Assembly (NCBI GenBank): GCA_036374435.1
Contig: DASUTU010000048.1
Coordinates: forward strand, 1 to 10,300
Reading direction: 5' to 3'
Length of the DNA stretch: 10,300 nt
DNA from: CALGFI01 sp036374435
Lineage (GTDB): Bacteria > Actinomycetota > UBA4738 > HRBIN12
Position 1 is the stretch's first letter. Each line of letters starts with the position of its first letter. The notes beneath the pieces are model-generated. The model did not search any database. It was given only the letters and a program-made list of their open reading frames with translations, and had not been told where the DNA came from. The position numbers were made by a program, and so were the translations under genes. Shown in pieces: positions 6,537 through 10,300 of the stretch.

Positions 6537-6570
6537 CCCCCGTCTTCCCACTGGCACGGGCCGAGTGAGC

Positions 6571-6594
6571 GCTCCCACCGCTGCTCCCACCGCT
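6571..6594 (+). repeat. Perfect 12-bp tandem duplication
   Basis: GCTCCCACCGCT at 6571-6582 is repeated exactly at 6583-6594. A two-copy repeat of this size could come from replication slippage. It lies in the non-coding stretch and shows no further copies. Confidence 0.8.
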
Positions 6595-6736
6595 CGTGTC
6601 GCGCGGCATCGCCGACGGACGGTCGCGCCTCTTGGCCTAGTACGGACGATGGATGGATTCGTAGGCCAACGGAGGTAGAAGCACATCACCTGCCGTCCCC
6701 ATACTGGACCCACCAGATGGGCTACAGAGAGGAGCG

Positions 6737-6955
6737 ATGGGGGACGAGTACGACACCATCCGGGGGGTGCCGAGTCGTCGAGTTGCGTCCCGCGTGGGTA
6801 GGAACCGCGGCTCGGGTTCCTCGCGTGGAACTGGAGGTTTGAGACGGGACGTCTCCCGATGCCTCCGCTCTCACCGCTCGGCGGCTTCCGCGTCCTCGCG
6901 ATCGGCGAAGGGCCGGTCGGTCAGGTGCATCGCCCGTACCGCAAATCGAGCATAG
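6737..6955 (+). CDS. Possible small Arg/Ser-rich ORF, doubtful
   Basis: ATG 6737 follows a strong GAGAGGAG Shine-Dalgarno at ideal spacing, and the 72-residue frame ends 14 bp before the next gene. The first 11 residues (MGDEYDTIRGV) look protein-like, but the rest is low-complexity Arg/Ser-rich with no domain, membrane segment or recognisable family. It may be a short real peptide gene with a decayed tail, or a remnant with a preserved start. The evidence is essentially only the ribosome binding site and its position upstream of the Tad-like pair. Confidence 0.3.
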   Translation: MGDEYDTIRGVPSRRVASRVGRNRGSGSSRGTGGLRRDVSRCLRSHRSAASASSRSAKGRSVRCIARTANRA

Positions 6956-6968
6956 AAGGAGCGATTGG

Positions 6969-7211
6969 ATGCTTGGTAGGTTCGCCGCGAACATCCGTGT
7001 CGGTTTCTCCTCGATCACCCGCATGACCGCTGGGAAGGTGGCGGTCGGCACGGTCGTCGCCGCCTCCCTCGTGACTCCCCAGGGGTGGAGGCTGCTCGTC
7101 ACCATCGCGGCCCTCGGTCTGCTGTTCGCCGCCGCTGGCGCATTCCTCGGTATCGACCTCGAGGCGCAGAGGGAGGAGGAGAGAACGGATGTCTTCGCTG
7201 ATCGGTCGTAG
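6969..7211 (+). CDS. Small membrane protein of unknown function upstream of Tad-like gene
   Basis: The 80-residue protein starts at ATG 6969, with AAGGAG at 6956-6961 and 7 bp spacing. A basic N-terminus (MLGRFAANIR) is followed by a hydrophobic stretch at about 23-36 and a clear membrane helix at about 41-63 (RLLVTIAALGLLFAAAGAFLG). The tail is acidic and charged (LEAQREEERTD). This gives a hairpin or single-span topology. No prepilin (Flp) cleavage motif is visible, so it is not a typical Flp pilin. Its 3' end overlaps the next gene by 23 bp, and that gene's Shine-Dalgarno lies inside it. This implies translational coupling and a shared job with the Tad-like protein. Confidence 0.65.
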   Translation: MLGRFAANIRVGFSSITRMTAGKVAVGTVVAASLVTPQGWRLLVTIAALGLLFAAAGAFLGIDLEAQREEERTDVFADRS

Positions 7212-8286
7212 GTTCCGTAGGGTCCACGAGGACGAGGGCGGTGCCGTCCTGCTGATCGTCGCCTTCACTCTGGTGGCCCTGATCGGGATGCTCGCTCTCG
7301 TGTTCGACCTGGGGTCGCTCGTGTCGACGCGCCGGACGGCGGTCAAGGCGGCAGACGCCGCGGCGTTGGCGGCAGCGCAGTCCTGCTTCGATGGGGACGC
7401 GGCCGGAGCGCCGCTCGCTGCCGAGCGGATCGGGTTTGCCAACATGGAGGACTCCGGCACGAACCTCTCCGGGACCACCTCCACGATCGTCGCGCAAGAA
7501 GGTTGTGGCACGAATAGGAACTACGGATACGTGACCGTCAGGGTCTCCACGGATCAGGACCTGTACCTCTCCCCGATCTTCGGCATCGACTCGCACGGTG
7601 TCGCCGCTGAGGCCACGGCGGCGTGGGGCATGGTGGTCGGACCGCCGGTGCCGGTCATGGCCTCGATCGGCGGGCCGGACGCCTTCTCGTCTTGTGAGAT
7701 CCCTCCGTCCGCATCGATTCCAGGTGAGGTCTGTTACGTCCTGATGGACAACGACAGGAACGGCGAGAGCCAGTTCGGGTACCTCAGTCTGTCCCATTGG
7801 TATCCGGTTGGGACCGATCCGCTGACGATGGCCTGCAGCTCTGTGGGCGGCACCAGGCTCCTCCGCGATCAGATCGCCGGCATCGGTATGCCGAACTACG
7901 TCTACGGTGCCCCGGCCTGGTCGTGCAAGGTGCCCGGCGAGAGCGCCCAGACTTGGCCGACCCTGGCGGGACTCACTCGCTGGTTCCCGTTGACCAACCC
8001 GGCCGTGACCGAACCGTCCGGCAAGTTCTATTACGTCGAGGGGTTCGCGCAGGCCACGGTCGTCAGCGTCGAGCAGAAGAGCTGGAGCGACGTCACCACC
8101 AACCCTGGCAACGGCGATGGGAGCGGCAACGATGATCCGATCGACACCACGCAGCAGACGTGCGGTAACGGCATCCTGGTCCCCCCGAACGGCAGTTATT
8201 CTTGCATCGGACTGACGTGGCACACGTCCTTGATGCCCACGCCCGGCGACACGGCGATCGCTGAGGGGGTGCGCCTGATCGAGTAG
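7189..8286 (+). CDS. TadE/TadG-like envelope protein (putative Flp pilus-assembly family)
   Basis: This encodes 365 residues from ATG 7189 with a GGAGGAGAG ribosome site. Residues 14-64 match the Tad N-terminal domain (PF13400 type): DEGGAVLLIVAFTLVALIGMLALVFDLG, then the STRRTAVKAADAAALAAAQ helix. This is the membrane-anchored pseudopilin-like start shared by TadE/TadG proteins, which help assemble Flp/Tad pili or display extracellular domains. The glutamate usual at +5 after a prepilin glycine is not evident, so processing is uncertain. The extracellular part (about 65-365) contains eight cysteines, an even number that could form disulfides. It includes aromatic, Gly/Asn/Asp-rich segments such as the NPGNGDGSGNDDP linker. 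No other tad genes (ATPase, TadB/C, Flp) are visible nearby. The precise role is inferred. Confidence 0.78.
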   Translation: MSSLIGRRFRRVHEDEGGAVLLIVAFTLVALIGMLALVFDLGSLVSTRRTAVKAADAAALAAAQSCFDGDAAGAPLAAERIGFANMEDSGTNLSGTTSTIVAQEGCGTNRNYGYVTVRVSTDQDLYLSPIFGIDSHGVAAEATAAWGMVVGPPVPVMASIGGPDAFSSCEIPPSASIPGEVCYVLMDNDRNGESQFGYLSLSHWYPVGTDPLTMACSSVGGTRLLRDQIAGIGMPNYVYGAPAWSCKVPGESAQTWPTLAGLTRWFPLTNPAVTEPSGKFYYVEGFAQATVVSVEQKSWSDVTTNPGNGDGSGNDDPIDTTQQTCGNGILVPPNGSYSCIGLTWHTSLMPTPGDTAIAEGVRLIE

Positions 8287-8400
8287 CCAGGGGGCCTTGT
8301 TCAACCCCATCGGAGCGGAGGACCCGCGAATAATCCGGATGGCTCGTGATCTGAGGGCGTAGGAGGCGTGGGACACCGCGCCGGTTAGGCAGGAGTAAAC

Positions 8401-8754
8401 ATGCGGAGATATTCACTCATCGAAGACGGCCAGGGGAACTACGGGTTCGGAAACGGGTACGAACGGTTCGAGGAGCAAGAGACGCTCCCCGAGCCCGACG
8501 ACCAGAAGTCCATGCTGCGGGCCCTCTTGCGCGACGCGGACGCGGCGGCCAAGCAGATGACACTGGACGAGCTGAAGGCGAGGATCACCGCCATCCTACC
8601 GGGGGCCACCTTCGAAGTGGACGACCTAGGCCAGATCGTCATCCGCACCAGCTTCCAGGTGCACATCGACTCCGAGGGGTTGACGGAGATCCTGCGCCAG
8701 AAGGCGCGCGATCAATTTCCACCAAAGAAGGGTCGGTTCGGGAGGAGGAACTGA
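8401..8754 (+). CDS. Conserved-looking hypothetical soluble protein
   Basis: The 117-residue protein starts at ATG 8401 with AGGAG at 8391-8395. It has no signal peptide or membrane segment. An acidic, Gly/Tyr-rich N-terminus (EDGQGNYGFGNGYERFEEQE) precedes a helical part (about 36-66: KSMLRALLRDADAAAKQMTLDELKARI). A beta-rich segment follows (ATFEVDDLGQIVIRTSFQVH), and the tail is basic (PPKKGRFGRRN). The sequence is coherent and of normal complexity with a good start, so coding is likely. No family is recognised. It lies 114 bp after the Tad-like gene on the same strand and may or may not share its transcript. Confidence 0.65.
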   Translation: MRRYSLIEDGQGNYGFGNGYERFEEQETLPEPDDQKSMLRALLRDADAAAKQMTLDELKARITAILPGATFEVDDLGQIVIRTSFQVHIDSEGLTEILRQKARDQFPPKKGRFGRRN

Positions 8755-8778
8755 CCCTGCGGGTGAACCGGAACCACG

Positions 8779-8822
8779 GCGCGCTGACGCGCGTCGAGCG
8801 CCCTACTCAGCTGCCGTAGGGC
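8779..8822 (+). terminator. Tandem hairpins downstream of the hypothetical gene, possible terminator
   Basis: GCGCG/CGCGC at 8779-8783 and 8788-8792 encloses the tetraloop CTGA. Just after it, GCCCTAC at 8800-8806 pairs with GTAGGGC at 8816-8822 around a 9-nt loop. They sit 25-68 bp after the stop at 8754. There is no U-tract. Confidence 0.4.
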
Positions 8823-8925
8823 CGAGGTGGCCTCGCGTGCGCGGCGCCGCCAGCGTTGCCGTTACCTTGATCTCGGCTTGCCCGGACATCGCGGGCCAGG
8901 GGTTCCTCCACGCTGCCATTTCCCA

Positions 8926-9066
8926 TTACCCGGCTTGCGTCCGGCCATTGGCCTCGTACTTCTCCCGCAGCCACGGCTCGTGTTCGTGGTGGCGGAGCCA
9001 GTGGAGTAAGGGACGGGTGGCGGGAACCTTTGCGAACAGGGCTTCAAGATCAGTAGCGGTCGGCCA
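8926..9066 (-). pseudogene. Possible C-terminal gene remnant on the minus strand
   Basis: Read on the minus strand to the TAA at 8926-8928, about 46 residues form a plausible C-terminus: TDLEALFAKVPATRPLLHW, then helical LRHHEHEPWLREKYEANGR. The composition is unlike the Arg/Pro-rich nonsense of neighbouring shadow frames. No start codon or ribosome site is found at its upstream edge. Extending it further runs antisense into the start of the TolB-like gene and loses protein-like quality. It may be the tail of an inactivated gene; the family is not recognised. Confidence 0.2.
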
Positions 9067-9184
9067 AGAGCAGCGCTCGTCCGACGCGTGCGACGCCGAG
9101 CCGAGGCCGCGTGCGAGGGCGCCCGGGTTCGGGTAGCGTCGTGACCCGGCGCCCGATGCCCGCCGGATGGGAAGGAGCACGGCG

Positions 9185-10297
9185 ATGGGAGGAACCTCGA
9201 AGGTGGGCGCGCGTCGTTGCGCCCGGTTGGTGGTTTTGGGGGCGGCGCTCTCCGTCGCCGCTGTGGGCGCCCACGCCCCCGCCTCGGCCCAGCCCGAGAC
9301 CTCCCCGCACATCGTCTACACGGGCGGCGGCGGGTTCACCGATTCTGCCGTCGTTGCAACGGATCAGGCCGGCAACGCCGTCGTGCTGAGCGAGGCGGCC
9401 GAGCCCTTCGCGACTATCAACGCGGGCCTTGTCGCGTTCACACGGCACCACCGACGCGTCCAGTTCGCGTCCGATGTCATTATCAAGGACGCCGTCACCG
9501 GCGAGCGGATCCACAAGGTCCTCGATGCGCGTTGGCCGCTGCTGTTCCACGACGGCACGTCGCTGTTGTTCTTCCCGGACAACAACGGGCGGGACGTGCC
9601 CGAGGACCGGGATCTGTACGTGAGCTCGGTGTGGTTCCGCGACCTCGAGACTGGTGCGGAGCGCAGGCTCGCGCAGTTCGAGGGCGATGATCTCCATCCG
9701 CTCCAGACCGCTGCCTCGCCTGACGGGCAACAGGTGGCGTTCTCGTACGGGAACGACTTCTTCCTGTTCGTGTGGAACATCTGGGTCGCGAGCGTTGACG
9801 GCACCAGCCTGGAGCAGATCACGACGGACGACCGGTCGCTGTACCCGTCCTTCAGCCCCGACGGGGAGACGATCGCGTTCACGCACCACCGACCGGGAGC
9901 GCCATGCAGCGCGAGCGTGCATCTCATGGGGGTGGACGGCTCGGACGCGCGCCGGTTGGCGCGGGGGTCGTGCGACGCCGTTCTGCTGCGCCCGGTCTGG
10001 CTCGACGACACGACGCTCGTGGTGTGGCGATGGGAACGGACGGATCGGCGCTTCAATCGGCCGGCCGGCCTGCTGAGGGTCTCGGCGGAGACCGGCGAGG
10101 TGCTCGGCGAGATCGTGTCGGGCCGGGTGTCGGACTTCGCGGTCGCGCGCGAGGCCGGTCAGGTCGTGTACCGGCTGAAGAACGGTCGGATCGTCGTGTA
10201 TGACGTCGCGAGCGACACCTCGTTCACGGTCCCGGGCGGTCGCGACATCCCGTTCGGGCACGTGCATATCGACGGGTCGCTCGAGCTAGCGATCTGA
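9185..10297 (+). CDS. Secreted TolB/PD40 beta-propeller-like protein
   Basis: This encodes a 370-residue protein with a Sec signal peptide: a basic n-region (R10, R11, R14), a hydrophobic core LVVLGAALSVAAVGA, and a probable cut after ASA at residue 35. The mature part has repeated WD40-like (PD40) strands typical of TolB-related propellers. The clearest are TAASPDGQQVAFSYGND at about 175-191 and PSFSPDGETIAFTHH at about 221-235. Degenerate repeats occur elsewhere (FHDGTSLLFF, LKNGRIVVYD). Such proteins usually bind partners rather than act as enzymes. ATG 9185 is chosen over the in-frame ATG 9167 because GAAGGAG at 9171-9177 is well spaced for it. The gene is complete; its stop is three bases from the window edge. 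A function cannot be assigned beyond the fold. Confidence 0.8.
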   Translation: MGGTSKVGARRCARLVVLGAALSVAAVGAHAPASAQPETSPHIVYTGGGGFTDSAVVATDQAGNAVVLSEAAEPFATINAGLVAFTRHHRRVQFASDVIIKDAVTGERIHKVLDARWPLLFHDGTSLLFFPDNNGRDVPEDRDLYVSSVWFRDLETGAERRLAQFEGDDLHPLQTAASPDGQQVAFSYGNDFFLFVWNIWVASVDGTSLEQITTDDRSLYPSFSPDGETIAFTHHRPGAPCSASVHLMGVDGSDARRLARGSCDAVLLRPVWLDDTTLVVWRWERTDRRFNRPAGLLRVSAETGEVLGEIVSGRVSDFAVAREAGQVVYRLKNGRIVVYDVASDTSFTVPGGRDIPFGHVHIDGSLELAI

Positions 10298-10300
10298 CCC

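Larger units (their letters stand above)
6345..6736 (+). other. Non-coding or degraded stretch
   Basis: No convincing gene is seen on either strand. The open frames have low-complexity Arg/Ser/Pro/His-rich products without domains. The stretch holds two hairpin-forming related sequences, a 12-bp tandem duplication, and just before 6737 a good Shine-Dalgarno. It starts at the flavodoxin breakpoint, so it is probably recombination debris. Confidence 0.5.
8755..9184 (+). other. Intergenic stretch with hairpins, a possible antisense gene remnant and a leader
   Basis: No convincing intact gene is seen. The first 70 bp hold two hairpins (8779-8822). A minus-strand segment at 8926-9066 looks protein-like but has no usable start. 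A TAGCGT box at 9134-9139 is a weak -10 candidate for the downstream gene, and GAAGGAG at 9171-9177 is its Shine-Dalgarno. Plus-strand open frames here have Arg/Pro-rich products with no domain. Confidence 0.5.

Noticed and set aside
6859..7023. A 54-codon frame on the plus strand (product starts MPPLSPLGGFRVLAIGEG)
   Set aside because: It looks faintly protein-like, but it has no ribosome site and overlaps the ribosome site and start of the better supported gene at 6969.
7099..8376. A 425-codon open frame on the minus strand
   Set aside because: It is antisense to the Tad-like gene, whose N-terminal domain is clear. The product is an Arg/His/Asp-rich shadow.
5216..9184. Search for an attachment-site repeat of the tRNA-Asn 3' end
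   Set aside because: No second copy of the T-arm and acceptor sequence was seen by eye downstream within the window, so no att site is called.
9050..10267. A 405-codon open frame on the minus strand
   Set aside because: It mirrors the TolB-like gene, which has a signal peptide, PD40 repeats and a ribosome site. The antisense product is Arg/His-rich with no domain.

Overview
This is a GC-rich (about two-thirds G+C), densely coding bacterial window. Its protein types, GTG starts and leaderless-type promoters fit a high-GC actinobacterium (Actinomycetota). The principal sigma factor closely matches the HrdB/SigA type, but no close genus can be named from sequence alone, and a deep-branching or uncultured lineage is likely.

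Positions 1-5215 are a conserved chromosomal core. It opens with the end of a membrane-anchored YdcF/SanA-like DUF218 protein. A probable operon follows: a dGTPase-family HD phosphohydrolase (dgt), DNA primase (dnaG) and, with its own promoter and ribosome binding site, the primary sigma factor (rpoD/sigA type). Together these link dNTP control, replication priming and transcription initiation. A GC-rich hairpin ends the run between rpoD and a convergent small membrane-protein gene. That gene is divergent from a tRNA-Asn(GTT) gene.

Positions 5216 to about 6960 are accessory debris. An IS481-family element begins about 10 bp after the tRNA. It keeps one end with three 22-23 bp subterminal repeats, but its transposase has two frameshifts and no C-terminus. 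The broken transposase frame runs directly into a flavodoxin-domain gene that breaks off after about 53 residues. About 600 bp of weakly coding sequence follows, with small hairpins and a 12-bp tandem duplication.

Positions 6969-8754 hold a small membrane-protein gene overlapping a TadE/TadG-like, cysteine-containing envelope protein, followed by a gene of unknown function. After a hairpin-containing gap, 9185-10297 encodes a secreted TolB/PD40 beta-propeller-like protein, complete just before the window ends.

No CRISPR array, defence system, integrase or clear new system was found. The points most worth a second look are the tRNA-adjacent IS remnant with its repeat array, the recurrent leaderless promoter layout, the extended spacer in the sigma factor, and the orphan Tad-like pair.
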